Below, one piece after another: positions 24,501 through 50,251 of a stretch of DNA of 64,000 bases (position 1 is the first letter of the stretch; each line of letters starts with the position of its first letter). This DNA comes from Miscanthus floridulus (taxonomy: Eukaryota > Streptophyta > Magnoliopsida > Poales > Poaceae), in NCBI RefSeq assembly GCF_019320115.1, contig NC_089593.1:32382536-32446535 (forward strand). Direction: 5' to 3'. The notes beneath the pieces were generated by a model that was not told the DNA's origin, made no database searches, and saw only the letters and a list, made by a program, of their open reading frames with translations. A program made the translations under genes and the position numbers.

Positions 24501-25400
24501 ACTCTATAAATAGAGCTTGGTCGGCTTGGGCGCACTCTCTTGGCCTTTTCTATTGAGAATAGACCCTAGTGAGCCTATCCATTCCTCTCTAACTCATCTT
24601 GCTTAATTGATTCATCATTTGGTGAGATTGAAGAGTATCCAAGTGCATTGCTTTGAGTGGCTGCATCTAGAGACACTTGGTGATTGTGTTTCACTATGGA
24701 TTTCGCTTGTTACTCTTGGTGGTTGCCATCACCTAGATGGCTTAGAGCAGCGAGGATCGTTGAGCGGAGAGTGCTACTTGTCTCTAGCTCCGATCGTGGT
24801 GATGGTGAGGGGTTCTTGAGCCTTCTCCATGGGAGATCATGAAAGGCATCTTTAGTAGATTGCTCGTAGCTGGTGGATCCCCATATTGTGTTGGTTGTGC
24901 GGCACCCGGTTGCGGGTTAGGCGTGTGATGCCTATTAGCGCATGAACCTCCTAGTGGGCGAATCGCTACAACGGGGATGTAGCTTACCGGCAAGCAAGTG
25001 AACCTCAGTGAAAAATCATTGTGTCAATTGGTATTTCATTGTGATTGATTTTTCGCTTGCTTCGGCTTGGTATAAAATCCCCTACCTCTCTTGTATTTAC
25101 ATTTATAGTGATATCTTGTGTAGAGGTAGCCTAGCTAGTTTTGTAACTCTCTAGTGTAGCATAGAAGTAATTAGTTGAATTACTCTTGCTAGATTGCTCA
25201 CTAGTGGTAGATTAGTGACATAGCCATTGTGTGATTACTACTGATCATAGCAGACTAGAATTGTGGATAGGTGGCTTGCAACACTTGTAGTGCTAGCGCA
25301 AAATTTGTTTTGCCATTTAATTGACTAACAAGTTGTCTTAGTGTTATTGTAGAAATTTTTAATAGGCTATTCATCTCCTCTAGCCATTTAGGACCTATCA
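18521..25400 (+). repeat. 3' LTR of copia element B, split by an insert
   Basis: The left part 18521-19534 aligns with the start of the LTR at 2433. It includes a decayed version of the GACCGGACGCTG-rich segment (about 19010-19520). The right part resumes at about 24475 (GCATAACTG..., TATA-like CTATAAATAG at about 24504) and ends CCTATCA at 25400. Joining the two parts restores co-linearity with LTR A around 3410-3440. Confidence 0.75.
19535..24474 (-). mobile_element. 4.9-kb non-coding LTR-like insert, probably a very long gypsy (Tekay-like) solo LTR
   Basis: Read on the minus strand it begins TGTAACACCC at 24474, the usual start of Tekay-type LTRs in grasses. The other end lies near 19530-19540; TG at 19530 and a possible weak target repeat (GACAT against GGCAT) give two different borders. 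No reverse transcriptase, integrase or gag is visible over 4.9 kb. There is an AT-rich part (20900-22700) and a GC-rich block (22780-23800) without a recognisable protein. A solo LTR is my preferred reading; a non-autonomous element is the alternative. Confidence 0.5.
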
Positions 25401-26500
25401 AAGGGTTCAATGGCCTTTTCTAGCAAAGGTTGGATCTCACAATCAATACCGAGCTCCAGGAGGATCAGCCAGACCTCATGATTCATAACAGCAATATGTT
25501 TGTTCCAAGCCTGGTTATGTGCAACAAAGGAAATAGTGCCATTGCCATACGGGTGGGGGCTATAGTAAATGAGAAAGTCTCTAGCATGCATATAGTTAAA
25601 CCCGCATAAAAGCTTGACCATGGGAGCATAGTTGCAATGAACGGTAGTCAACCCGCATCTGATTATGGAGGGAATCATCAATGATGTTACGTATGGCCAA
25701 GAAATCAACCTGCTCTAGCGAGAGCAGATGCAGAGTGATGATGGCTAGATCACTGTTCTTTTCTAGCATCCGACCCATGATGATCCACAACTCCCTTGGT
25801 CTTCCTTGCACCATGATCCACTACCCATAGTGTGGCACAAATGGGGTGGGATCAACCATACGGAAAGCCATTGACCGCTGCGGAAGAACGGGAGATGTTA
25901 ATGTAGCTGGGGTTTTCTCAACCCAAGAAATGTGCGGTAAGGGGCAGGAGAACCCTGAACAAGGGAAGCGAACTCATTGAACAACTAGTAGACTGGCAGA
26001 GGGGATACAATAGACGTGATCACCGGCGAGGACGTCGTTGAACTCTCCAAGGTTTTGTCATTGAACTCTGGCACCATGATACTCCAGGGCCGAGACCAAC
26101 GAATGAGAGAAGAGGGAGGCGGAGTAATGCCAGTGAGTAAAAAATAGTATTCTCCAAAGGAAGCAAATGTCCCTAGTTATCTTTTGGCCCCAGCAGTTGG
26201 TGAAACAGCCTGGGCAGCGGCGAGAAGCGGAAGAGCTGCGATTGAGTCTCCCCATGGAAGGGCACGGAGATTGAGGTGGGAAACGACAATTCGATAGGTG
26301 TGTCCTGAGTGATGACAGTTGCGGCAATGGATGGGGTTTGGGCAGAAAGGCCTGGTATGGGACAAGGAGAAACATTTGGAACATGGGCTAGGGGCCAGCG
26401 TGGCACTCGAAGCCTTTCCAAGAATGCCATTAGCCGGAATGGAAGATTCCCGTTGATTGGGGCAACCATTGGAAGGTCCAACAGAAAATGGCAATTATAC
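25401..26500 (-). pseudogene. zinc-knuckle/DUF4283-like transposon-derived protein, broken
   Basis: On the minus strand, 26494-26177 encodes a double Cys/His cluster (CSKCFSLSHTRPFC followed by CRNCHHSGH). It resembles the retroelement-derived zinc-knuckle proteins common in grasses. Further down, 25708-25400 encodes a block with ARDFLIYY and NHEVWLILLELG that fits the following DUF4283-like part. The frames do not connect and stops intervene. It stops at the copia LTR end at 25400, which probably interrupted it. The family call rests on motif order only. Confidence 0.45.
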
Positions 26501-27185
26501 CAAAAATTAGCCGGAAAAAATCAACTATCTAGCCAGAGACGAGAAAAAACGAGTGGAAAGGGAGGAAACCACCAGCGCCTTGCATATATAACAGGAGGGT
26601 AAGTAATCCTAGCTAGACCAATTTTGGGTGGCACCAATGGCGTGCACCAACTCTACCATCTTATGCCTTGCCTCCAAAATCAGCTTGCTCATACCTACAC
26701 GGCAAGGAAATTTTGTTCCTTGCGGTGCAATCTCAGGGCCCTTTTTTTTTTGCACCCAGAACATCTCATGCCAAATTAAAACACCATACAACCTACCAAG
26801 CAGAGACAGTTGCAGCCTATAAGTCTGGCTAGAGGCATGTCTAGGTTACCAATTAGGCTCGAAGGTGGTCATAGAAGTAGAGTGCAGTGTGTATGCTCGT
26901 GTATATGAGCCTCTATGTTTATACTATGATTCAAAAAAATATCTCGGACAATTTTCACAAATGTTTGGTCACAGTGAACTCATGAAAAATGCATGTAAGG
27001 TACTTTCATATAATATTTGCACAAATCAATGAAACATTGTAGTTGGCACTAGGTACTTTGATCCTTTGGCTGCCTTATTGCTGTATGATTTATCCAATTT
27101 CTCCACATCGTGCTCTGTTTGATTTAGTACTACATGGCCTTGCACAGAAATAGGCCTCCCATCGTCAGGAGCTCCTTCATGAGTT
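26501..27185. other. intergenic and 3' flank of the carboxypeptidase gene
   Basis: No gene is recognised. The part next to 27185 will contain the 3' untranslated region of the minus-strand carboxypeptidase gene. A poly-T run lies at 26744-26752. Short reading frames here show no domain. Confidence 0.5.
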
Positions 27186-39436
<12,251 letters not shown>

Positions 39437-39482
39437 CTAGGTGGACGATAGATGATACAGTAACTGGCCCGGATGGAGCGCG

Positions 39483-39490
39483 TTTAAATA
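39483..39490 (-). promoter_or_regulatory. TATA-like box of the carboxypeptidase gene
   Basis: Read on the minus strand, TATTTAAA lies 77-84 bases before the start codon at 39406. It is the only good TATA candidate within 150 bases and would give a 5' leader of about 50 bases. Assignment is by position only. Confidence 0.5.
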
Positions 39491-39833
39491 CAGATGAGCT
39501 GCCGGCTCCGGCGTGTATGTACTATGTGTCTATGTAGTAAGGGAATGGTGACGTCGACGACAAAGCCGGCGCCCGGCGGTTGTGTGTCAGTGTGTGTGTG
39601 TTGGAATTCTCACCGTCTCAGCCTACCCACTAAGACTTGAGTCACCCAATGCAAGTCGGCCAAGCCACGCAAGGATATGTTGACCAGTTGACGGATTTTG
39701 CAAAAGGAGAAGCAAGTCAGTTAATCTTTTCCACCATCCATGTATGACTGTCCGTATCTAATATACGAGTATGATGATGTGTGTGTGCACTACCTAGCTT
39801 CTCTCGCAAGGCTTGGTACTCTCCGACGGGTTA
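39491..39833. other. upstream region of the carboxypeptidase gene
   Basis: No gene is seen. A short TGTGTGTG run lies at 39590-39600. This is the likely promoter-proximal sequence for the minus-strand gene. Confidence 0.4.
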
Positions 39834-39949
39834 CTGTCCTATATCCTAAGTTATAGGTTTTTTTCCTAGATACATACTAGTTTTTGCTATGTAACTAGAT
39901 ATATGTATCTAAAAATACCAAAACAACGTATAAATTGGGATGGAGGGAG
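39834..39949. mobile_element. Stowaway-like MITE, 116 bp, degenerate
   Basis: Its right end reads GGGATGGAGGGAG followed by TA at 39950-39951. The left end CTGTCCTATATCCTAAG follows TA at 39832-39833. The ends pair imperfectly as inverted repeats of the CTCCCTCC-type. Confidence 0.6.
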
Positions 39950-40246
39950 TAAAATTTAACTTGTGTTGTGATTTTTGGTGGTAAGAACGATCAGGGTTCA
40001 AATTAAATAATCAGTTGGTAAGTGGCAATTTATCAGGACATAACCTGCAAGTGCACATAGAAACTTATGTGTTTCTGGCTTTCTGCGAGAGAGGTTGTGG
40101 CTTCAGGCACTAAGATAACCGCAAGAACTCAGTCACTACTCAATCCCAATGGTAATAGGTGTGTTTCCTGTCAAGATTAAGAAAAAAGAGTTAGCAATTA
40201 TACCAAATTGGATATAAAATATCATCAAAGCAAAAATTATTACATA

Positions 40247-40500
40247 CTCTCTCAGTCCCCAAAAGAATGTAATTCTAAAACAGTGTCACGTGTTAGTATA
40301 TCAACTTTGACCAATTATAGATAAAAAAGTATAAATATTTATAATATCAAATAAATGTCATTAGATTAATTACGAAATGTATTTTAATAAATTAATTTGG
40401 AGTAATAAATGTGAATACTATTTGCTAGAAACTTGGTCAAACATGAACCATTTTACGTGGCACATAACCCATAGTTGCATTCTTTGTGGGACGGAGGTAG
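40247..40500. mobile_element. Stowaway-like MITE, 254 bp
   Basis: The ends are CTCTCTCAGTCCCC and GGGACGGAGGTAG, inverted repeats extending into AAAGAATG/CATTCTTT. It is flanked by TA at 40245-40246 and 40501-40502. The interior is AT-rich and non-coding. Confidence 0.8.
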
Positions 40501-40656
40501 TACAAGATTATGAGTCACTATATCCGAAAACTGTGACAAACACCTTCCCATATGAAGATTTGCAACAGCATGGACTCAGGACTGGTGAGAGCACCATGTA
40601 TTTTGGGAGCCCAGTGATCTTTTCTCCGTCTTTTTTTCTCTTTTTGCTATTTCTTA

Positions 40657-40910
40657 CTCTCTCCCTTCCAAATTGTGAGTAGTCTTAGCTTTTTCTAAGT
40701 CAAACCTCTCCAGATTTGACCAAGTCTGCAGAAAAATGCACAGACATCTACAAAATCAAACAAGCATTAGATTAACCATGAAATATATTCTAATTGTGCA
40801 TTTATTTGATATTGTATAGATGCTAGTACATATTTCTATAAACTTGGTCAAAGTTATACAAGTTTAACTTAGGACAAAACTAAAACGACTTATAATTTGA
40901 AATAGAGGAC
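40657..40910. mobile_element. second Stowaway-like MITE, 254 bp
   Basis: The ends are CTCTCTCCCTTCCAAATT and AATTTGAAATAGAGGAC as inverted repeats, with TA at 40655-40656 and 40911-40912. Same length as the MITE at 40247-40500; both contain an ACTTGGTCAAA segment, so they are probably the same family. Confidence 0.75.
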
Positions 40911-40912
40911 TA

Positions 40913-41459
40913 TCTAGGAATACATCACTGCCGCCAGCCAAAAGGCACAACATGGTTCAGAACTTGAAGTTGCCACTGCTGCCATAGCAGGCTTCACCAG
41001 GATAGCGTGTGCGCCCCTCCATTGTTAGACCAGATGGCGTGTGCACCCCTCTATTGTCAGTTTTGGCACTGAACGCACCCTGTGCGTTGCTCTGCTCCAT
41101 GAGGATCCAGTGCCTTTCTGAGTTTCTGAGAGGGCTGACCTTCACATGCTCAATGCATGGCAAATGGCACGCAGCCTGCTGCACGCACAAGCATGAGCCT
41201 GGTGAATGGTGATCACCAGCACAAAGAAACTCATCCGGTAGGATTTCGGGACATGACACGACACTGCACAGGAGAATAACAACATCATATTAGATGACAC
41301 ATTCAAGTAAGACAGCTGCCCCCTCTGAGATTTCAATGCTTTTTTTTTTTGTTGTAACCTTGAAAAGGTTAAGTACATCTAGCTTCAAGATCTTATTTTT
41401 GTATTCTTTTCTGAAGCAACTTACTTTTCATTTTTCTTGTAAAAAACCTTTAGCCTTTG
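40913..41459. other. no gene seen between MITEs and PPR relic
   Basis: A minus-strand frame at 41259-40957 has no recognised domain. Part of it may be the decayed downstream end of the PPR gene. Confidence 0.3.
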
Positions 41460-44400
41460 CCTCTGGCGCTGATACCCCCATTTACAAGGACTGTGTATGC
41501 ACAAACATCAGATTTAAGTCCTTCCTGCAACATCTCACGAAATAGTCCCTTAGCGTCCTCTAGAGATTCTGCTTTGCACTGTGTAACACTGTACATCAGG
41601 TTTAATTTTCATGTCTTTCATTTCGCTCAGCAACTTCCTATGCTTTTCTCTGAGAAGAAAGCTTCTCCTCTCCTTTGAAAGACCCTCCCATCCTTGCCGA
41701 AGGGTTTCCTACAGGAAACCATCCAATAGGACTGTATATGCAACTACATCAGGGTTAATGTCTGACTTTATCATTCGATAAAATAGTTTACGTGCTTCTT
41801 GGAAGCTACCAGCCCTGCAGTAACCATTCATCAGCACAGTGCATAAAGTGACATCAGGAGAGTGCCCTTGCTAGACCATATTACGGAACCATAAATGAGC
41901 ATTGTACATATCTCCTTTTCTGACAGTAAACTGATATGAGTTCACCATACGAAATTACTTCAGGAACAACTTTCTTTTCCAACATCATGTTAAATACAGT
42001 TGAAGCTCTTTTGACATTGTCATCTCTACAAAATATTTCCTTGTTGAGCAACCCTACGAAACAGCTTGTAAGCATCGTCAGTGGAACCTGAATGCAAATA
42101 GCCACGAACCATAAGCATTGTACAGAACTTCAGTATTATCTAATCTTTTCCCTACTTTACTAAATATTTCCTCTGCTTTGCTCAGGTGGCCTCCCCTACA
42201 AAAACCATCAATTGCCAGTCCATAGGTTAGTGAGTTCTCCAACCCTTGATCTATCATGTGGTCTAGAAGGTCATCTACCACGGTAACAAGGCCTCTCTGG
42301 AAAAATCCACTGATCAATACATTATATGTAACTAGATCTGGTTTTATATTTTCCTTCAGCATCCTCTCGAATACCTGTAGAGCACTTTGTATTTCTCCCT
42401 TCAGACAGTAACCATTTATCAGGCATGTATAGTGGATTGTGTCAGGTGCCAAACCCCTAGCCATCATTTGAATCAGTAGTTTAACTGCCTCATCCATATT
42501 CCCAAGCTTGCAATAAGCATCCACAGCAATGTTATATACAGCTCCATCAAGATGGACCCCTGAATCCTTAAATTTCTGAAAGTGCACAATAATTTCAGAT
42601 GTTTTACCTAACTTCCTAAAGCATTATAGAAGATAACCAACAATGTGACAATTTATCTCTATACCGTGGGATACCATGGCTTCACAATGATCAACTGCCC
42701 TCATTGTGTTTCCCATTTTGCAGTAACTGCGAATGAGATGGCTGTAACCATATACATCACGGGCACATTCCTGTTTGTTCTTTAATTCCAAGACCTTTTT
42801 AGCCTCTTCCAATTTAATTTCTTTGCACAGTCCATCTATTACCATATTATAAGCTATGGCCTCAATCGAAACGGAAATGCTAGGCTTAAGGCATCTGACG
42901 CCTCAGCTAGAATCGGACAGCTCCATACAAATAAAAAAATGAAAATGCTTACACCCAGCCCAACGGCCCAACACCATATTCTCTTGTCCACTCGTCCTCT
43001 CCACAAGCCTCTCGTCCACTCATCCTCTCCAGAAGGCTCTCCACTGCTCCGTCGTGCCGCCTCGGCATTCTTCATGTCGTCCGGCATCTCCACCGCATCC
43101 TAGCGCGGCTGCCCGTCTTTCTCCCTCTCCATGGCGCCTCCTGCCCACCATGGCCGCCCACCACGGTCCGTCTTCTCCACCGCAGTGACCCGCCGTGGCC
43201 TTCTCCACCGGAGCGGCGAGTTCTACACTGATGAACTGCACACATCGACGAGCTTCCATTCCCAAGCAGCAAGGAGACCTCCATTTCCAAGTAGCAAGGA
43301 GATGTTGCACTGAACGCACATGTTGCAAACATATATTTATGTTGCAAGTGTTTCATATCGGTGTTGCAAAAGTAGATCGGGATATTGCAAAAGTGGATCG
43401 GGATGTTGCACATGTTCCAAATGTTTCATCTTTATCAGGCGTATGTTGCAAAGTAGATCTGGATGTTACATATACATGCATGTTGCAAGAGTATTTTTCA
43501 AGTGGTTTCAGGTGTTTTGCAAGTGTTTTGTCTGGATGTTTCATATGTTTGCAATGGTTTTCAAGTGTTTTTCAGGTGTTTTTGCAAGTGTTTCAGACGC
43601 ATGTTTCAAGTGTTTCATTTATCTTCTTTGACTGTTGCATCTGGATGTTTCGAAAGTAGATCGGGTTTGCACATGAGATGTGCGTAGGAAGTGGCCGACG
43701 GCGCGGACAACATCTGGGCAGCGCAGGTGACGTCTGAGGTGGCGTGGGCGATGTCCGGGTCGCTCGCTCGCTGAGCCGGTATTGTCCGATGCTAGCGCCC
43801 CGGACCGGACGTCCGGACGCTAGCAAGTCCCAATTGAAACCCTCTCCCTGGTGTCCCCTTGAAGAGCAGCATAAGCTAGATCATACATTCCACAACTGCA
43901 AAGACCAATCACAAATGACGAGTATCCATGTGCATCTGGTTTCACTCCCATTTTAATCATCTTAACCCACAACTGGAATGCTATGTCTGTTTTCTTTGCT
44001 TTTAAAAGAGACATAATGACTATTTTTAATGAATCAGCATTCAGATTTAATTGAGAGTATTTCATTTGTTCATAAGCTGCAACAACCATCTCTGCTTCAC
44101 TGCTCTGTGCTACAAATTTGAGAACAAAATTTCAAGCCCAAGCTGATGGAACATATCCAAGCCTGAAAAGGTGACCAAGCATCTCGACTGTCGCTTGTGC
44201 ATCATGGTATATCCTGTAAGCCTTGATTAAGCAATTGTTTGCAAATGAGAATGCCTGAGACATGTCACATGTTTTTTTCTGAGGTGATTCATGAGTGCTA
44301 CGATTTCAGGACCACCCCTACCAGTTGGCAAAACAATATCACAGAACAAGGATACCAACATCTTCTCCTGGCATGAATGGGATAAAATGTGCATGATCTC

Positions 44401-44688
44401 TGAATAGGTTGAAAAGTCATGACGAAACCCAATACTCTTGGTATCTTTAGAGTAGGCAAATGCAACAGCAGGTTTCCTCTTTAGACAGCAGAGTGCCTGC
44501 ACAACACTATCAGAGCTCAAAACTAGGGATTGTTTACGGATGATTTTATTTGGAGTAAAATTTGGCTTTTCATCGCCACTCAAGTATTCTGATAGAACTG
44601 AAGCAGTGAGAGCTGAGAGGGGGCAAGAAAAATTTTCCCTGGGGAAAACCCTCCAGCGTCTGAACCATTCAGCAGTGCCTGACTCCAC
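41460..44688 (-). pseudogene. pentatricopeptide repeat (PPR) protein gene, broken
   Basis: On the minus strand, degenerate 35-residue PPR units run from about 44090 to 41460. Clear ones are YNIAVDAYCKLGNMDEAVKLL, TCLINGYCLKGEIQSALQVF, YNVLISGFFQRG and AIDGFCRGGHLSKAEEIF (42540-42140); later ones near 41830-41710 and 41580-41460 are shifted in frame. The N-terminal part is at 44688-44227. Faults: a frame break near 44227; a stop near 44132; a 959-bp Mutator-like insert (42873-43831); a stop near 42623; a frame shift near 42100; further stops after. PPR proteins normally bind organelle RNA in plastids or mitochondria; this copy cannot. I cannot name its ortholog. Confidence 0.85.
42873..43831. 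mobile_element. non-autonomous Mutator-like element (MULE), 959 bp
   Basis: It is flanked by 9-bp target copies, AATCGAAAC (42864-42872) and AATTGAAAC (43832-43840), with one mismatch. The ends are related as inverted repeats (GGAAATGCTAGG against GGGACTTGCTAGC). Removing it and one target copy restores the PPR reading (RVSIEAIAYNMV). Inside is a GC-rich block (43010-43240) and a stretch of GTTGCAA/GTTTCAAGTG phrases (43315-43625). No transposase is present. Confidence 0.85.
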
Positions 44689-45601
44689 ATGAGCATTGTA
44701 AATATGGATCTTTCAGCCCTGCATTTGGCCCATCATATGTAAAAAGGGATCTGCCGGCGTGTAATAAGAAAGAGAGAGAGAAAAAAAATTCAATCAAATC
44801 ATGAACTTGCTGGTGAATGAACTTTAATATAATATAAGTAGGAACCTGTGTAACTTCTAATATCACAAATCAGAATTATATAAACATTTTAGAAACCTTA
44901 AGAAATTGTTCCTAAATAGGATGTATTAAAGGAGTACTCCCAACTCATTTGCACCAGCAAAAGCAGCCAAAAGAACACTCCAGTTGTGAGTATGATTTCA
45001 CCTCCTAACGACTCACTCTCATAGACACATATAAGCTGGGTCACGGTAGCAGTACCTAGACCACTTGCTCAAAGAAGAAAATATTCACAGGGGTTGTTGC
45101 ATACTTGCATGGATCAGAATATCACAGTGGTGCCGCCATGAGCGTCAAATCCCAAGCGGCCAAATAAGCTAGCAAGGGCAACATAAGTTATTAAACAGTC
45201 AAAACATGTTATAAGAATTATAAAAAAGTATACAAAAAGAGAATGAACCATAGTGTTAAAGCGATAGCTTTGAGAAGATGATTCTAAATATCTTTCCCAC
45301 AGTGTTAGACCATCTTGCAATTCCCACGGAAAAATGATGACCGGTATTAGAATTAGGGGTGTAAATAGTACTAATATTTCTTGACATTCAGTCCGAACAA
45401 AGGGCTTCAGTATCCGTTGCATATCTGTATCAAGATCTTCAATTTTTTTAGTGAAACATGAGGGGTTTTACCCCCTACTGAGCTTTATATTTTAAAAGAA
45501 AAGGTACAAAAAGGTTCCCTAAAACAAAATCAGGAGACAAAAACGGTTACAAAGAAAATTGAAAGAATTACACATAAGCTTCTAGCAAGAGATTCAAATT
45601 T

Positions 45602-45643
<42 letters not shown>

Positions 45644-46440
45644 TCAAAAACCATTCATATGTTATCTGACACAGCTGACAATATCGGTTCCTAAATCCAA
45701 ATCCGATTAATACTGTAGATATATATCTATATTCGTGCCAAGGGCATAAAAGGACATGTGGATGGAGGTCACCGGCAGCCAATGACGTGTGGGTGGGGTG
45801 AAGATAAAAAAAGTACATCAAAAGTTGAGTGGCAAATAATCAAATATAAACATGAAAATTCACGACCGGTCCTTCAAGTTGACAAGGGCTGTCATCTAGG
45901 TCCCTAATGAACTTGGCTTCGGGTGCTATCCAGGTCAAACTCGCTCTGGATGATGACGCGGTGCGCTGGCGTGGCTCCTACATGTAGGGCCCACATGTCA
46001 GTTGGTTATATTTCTGTTTATTTTTATTTTTTTCTGATGTGGCACGCTGACTTTTAAAAAAACAATTTATTACTTTTTCATATGAGGTTAGATTAAGACA
46101 AACTTATAACAAAGTTGTAGCCCTCGATAGGATCTACAACTTTATAGTTGAAAAGTTTTTGAATTGAAATTGTTTAGGGTCCCAAAATATTATTATAAGT
46201 TTACAGATTTTAAAATTTGAAATTTAAAATTATTAAAAAATCTCGGATGTTGACATGGCGTATACTAAAGCTATAGTTCTCAATACAATCTATAATTTTG
46301 TAGTTGAAAAGTTTTTATTTGAAGTTGTTTAGTGCCCCAAATATGTGTTCTAACTTTATAGATTTTGTAGTCTAAACCATTGCCTTCATGCTGCTGGCCA
46401 TTCCATCTGACATCATCAAAATTGAAAACACATGGCTTAA
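44689..46440. other. non-coding stretch with dispersed-repeat-like segments
   Basis: No gene is recognised. 44669-44866 may hold the 5' end of the PPR transcript. A minus-strand frame of 102 codons at 45422-45114 has hydrophobic segments but no known domain. The 45850-46400 part (GGTCC-TTCAAGTTGAC..., then ACAACTTTATAGTTGAAAAG twice) looks like the end of a DNA transposon of unknown class. Confidence 0.35.
45604..45639. repeat. AT dinucleotide microsatellite
   Basis: An uninterrupted AT run of about 18 units. The short reading frame over it is an artefact. Confidence 0.95.
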
Positions 46441-46660
46441 ATAATGGCCAGTTCCAAGTTTTCACCTAAGACATGGTTTCAACAAATGTTCAACATAATT
46501 AATGGTGGCCCATCATCCATTCCAGCAAATCATACAGCACAAACAGAGAACCTTAGTTCCATGCATGTTACACACTCCACTTCTGCTAGTAGCTCCGCTA
46601 ATAGCATCCATCAATGCAGATTCATCGGAAAAATGCATGAACAAAATCTGAACGCCACCA

Positions 46661-46955
46661 AAGCATGTCAGACCAATATTTACATCATCATACTTATGTT
46701 GTATTTTACACATGGAAATTCACCAAAACAGACAAGGACCCCCTCAAAAAAGCACAACAAAGCATGTCAGACCAATATTTACATCACCATACTTGTGCTG
46801 TATTTTACACAGGGAAATTCACCAAAACAGACAAGTACCCCCTCAAAAAGCACAACAAAGCATGTCAGACCAATATTTACATCATCATACTTGTGCTGTA
46901 TTTTACATAAGGAAATTCACCAATACAGACTAGGACCCCATAGAGCCTAATCCTT
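46661..46955 (+). repeat. three tandem copies of a 98-99-bp unit
   Basis: Copies begin at 46661, 46760 and 46858, each starting AAGCATGTCAGACC and containing TATTTTACA and GGAAATTCACCAA. The unit length is not the same multiple of three in all copies, and the frames across it are not conserved as protein. It lies just downstream of the reductase relic. Confidence 0.9.
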
Positions 46956-47005
46956 CAGTAGAAAATCATTTACAAGCACCATTTTCTGCTGAGTAAATGC
47001 TGAAC

Positions 47006-48725
<1,720 letters not shown>

Positions 48726-50251
48726 TTGGAAAAATATCATTGAAATTAACCAATTGAATCTAGGAAAAGAAAACCATATGGAATTTTGTATGCTATAATT
48801 TTTATATTTATAGGTAGATCTCAATATTCAAAATTCAATTGAACTGCTGTGCTAACCGTGGCGAACTTTCAAAGTGATCTAAAATAACTACATTTCCTTT
48901 TAAATAAACAAATTTGCTATAAATATGGTTCAATCAACCACATTAGACAAATATATTTCTATTTCTTGCTAATTATTATCGTTACTATTACTATCTACTA
49001 GTTTGTAAAAAAGTTTACGAAGTGTCAATGAAATAAATGAAAATATGAATGTATAATTAGATTTTAAATTGCAGTTGGGTTGACTTCTGAAATGTGCAAT
49101 TGTTCTGAAGTTGCATTTTCTCGTGAACAACAATGCTAATTCACCATAATGATGTCATTCTTACTCACAAAGAACGGAAGATTATGAATGATAATACTTT
49201 AATGTATTCCAGTATAAGGATAAAAGGATAGAAAAGTACAAAATAGAATTAAAACATCCAAAAATTATGAGATCATGAGAATAAGGAATCAACAAAAGTT
49301 CTCCCTGGCATAAACCGATTGGCTTTAGAAAAACTAAAGCGACTAACCAGTAAGCATTAGATAGTGAAAACACACATGAACCATTATAGGGTCAACCTCG
49401 TCGTAAAATCTAACATGAAATGGATAGATAACCAAGAAACAACAAACAAAATATATCTGCAATTATGAAATATGTGAATCAACAAGCTCACTTCTTTGGA
49501 CACCTCGTCGGCCTCTTTTGTGGACCGGGCATAGTTTGTTAGGGTAGGGGCGGTTGTGCCTACCCCTCCATGTAAAAAGGCCTAGTGTCCAATAGATCTG
49601 AGGACCTATATGTAAATTTGTGAACCAAACGGGGTAGGGAGGAAGATTGCCTCCTCCCACCTCCCTTATAAATAGAAGCCAAGGGGCAAGGGCAAAGGGG
49701 CTCTCCTGATTTTCCCATAACCCTAATCTTTTGGCACTTTACCCTATCCCCCTAACATCATGTATTCTTGTCTAAATCATGCTCTGTTTGTTGAATTTGA
49801 CTAAGATCCATAAAATGAAATTCAATTGACAAATTTGATAAGCTAATGTTAAAATGAAAAACTTGCTTTTCAATCAATGGCAACAAAGGCTGATCAAACC
49901 TAAGATCTTGCTTAATATAGGGGTACATTCAGCACTAAATTTAAGAGGACTTTGCATTAGATTTAAAGCACTAAATTTGAGAGGATTTTGCATTAGATTT
50001 AAATAAGCAAAATGTAAAAAACTAAACATACCACCAGAGTGTATAACTAAAATAGCTAGTACACTAGGCAGAGCATATCCCCTAAACCACATAGTCCGAT
50101 CTCCATGCCTGAGAAAACCCAGTACTATGCCTACCACAACGACATTACAACGGCATGGGATGTAACCGGAAAGGAAAGAGATGATTTTATGCCTACCACA
50201 ACGACACGAGACGTAACGGGAAAGGAAAGAGAAGGAAAGAGATGATTTTAC
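48726..50251. other. intergenic, one LTR-like segment near 49490-49750
   Basis: The stretch is AT-rich and without a recognised gene. About 49490-49750 has a CTTATAAATAG promoter core at 49668-49678 followed by a leader ending in CCATAACCCTAAT, like the U3/R part of a retrotransposon LTR; ends were not found. 50155-50230 holds a locally duplicated purine-rich phrase. Confidence 0.35.

Larger units (their letters stand above)
11565..25400 (+). mobile_element. Ty1/copia retrotransposon B, full-length but decayed
   Basis: The 5' LTR is cut: only its last 478 bp remain (11565-12042). The primer binding site follows at 12045-12057, a complement of initiator tRNA-Met with one mismatch. Gag-pol remains span 12100-17386, then a 1.1-kb non-coding tail with GGGGGAG tracts. 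A purine tract ends at 18520. The 3' LTR runs from 18521 to 25400 but is split by a large insert (about 19535-24474). LTR ends, coding order and tail match element A, so both belong to one family, with B much older. Confidence 0.85.

Noticed and set aside
45114..45422. 102-codon hydrophobic minus-strand frame as a small membrane protein
   Set aside because: AT-rich sequence easily gives such frames; there is no homologous family I know and no gene context.
46444..46950. 168-codon plus-strand frame over the 99-bp repeats
   Set aside because: Repeat copies differ in length by one base and appear in different frames; not maintained as protein.
46661..46955. CRISPR-like array
   Set aside because: Only three adjacent 98-99-bp units without spacers in a plant genome; simple tandem duplication.
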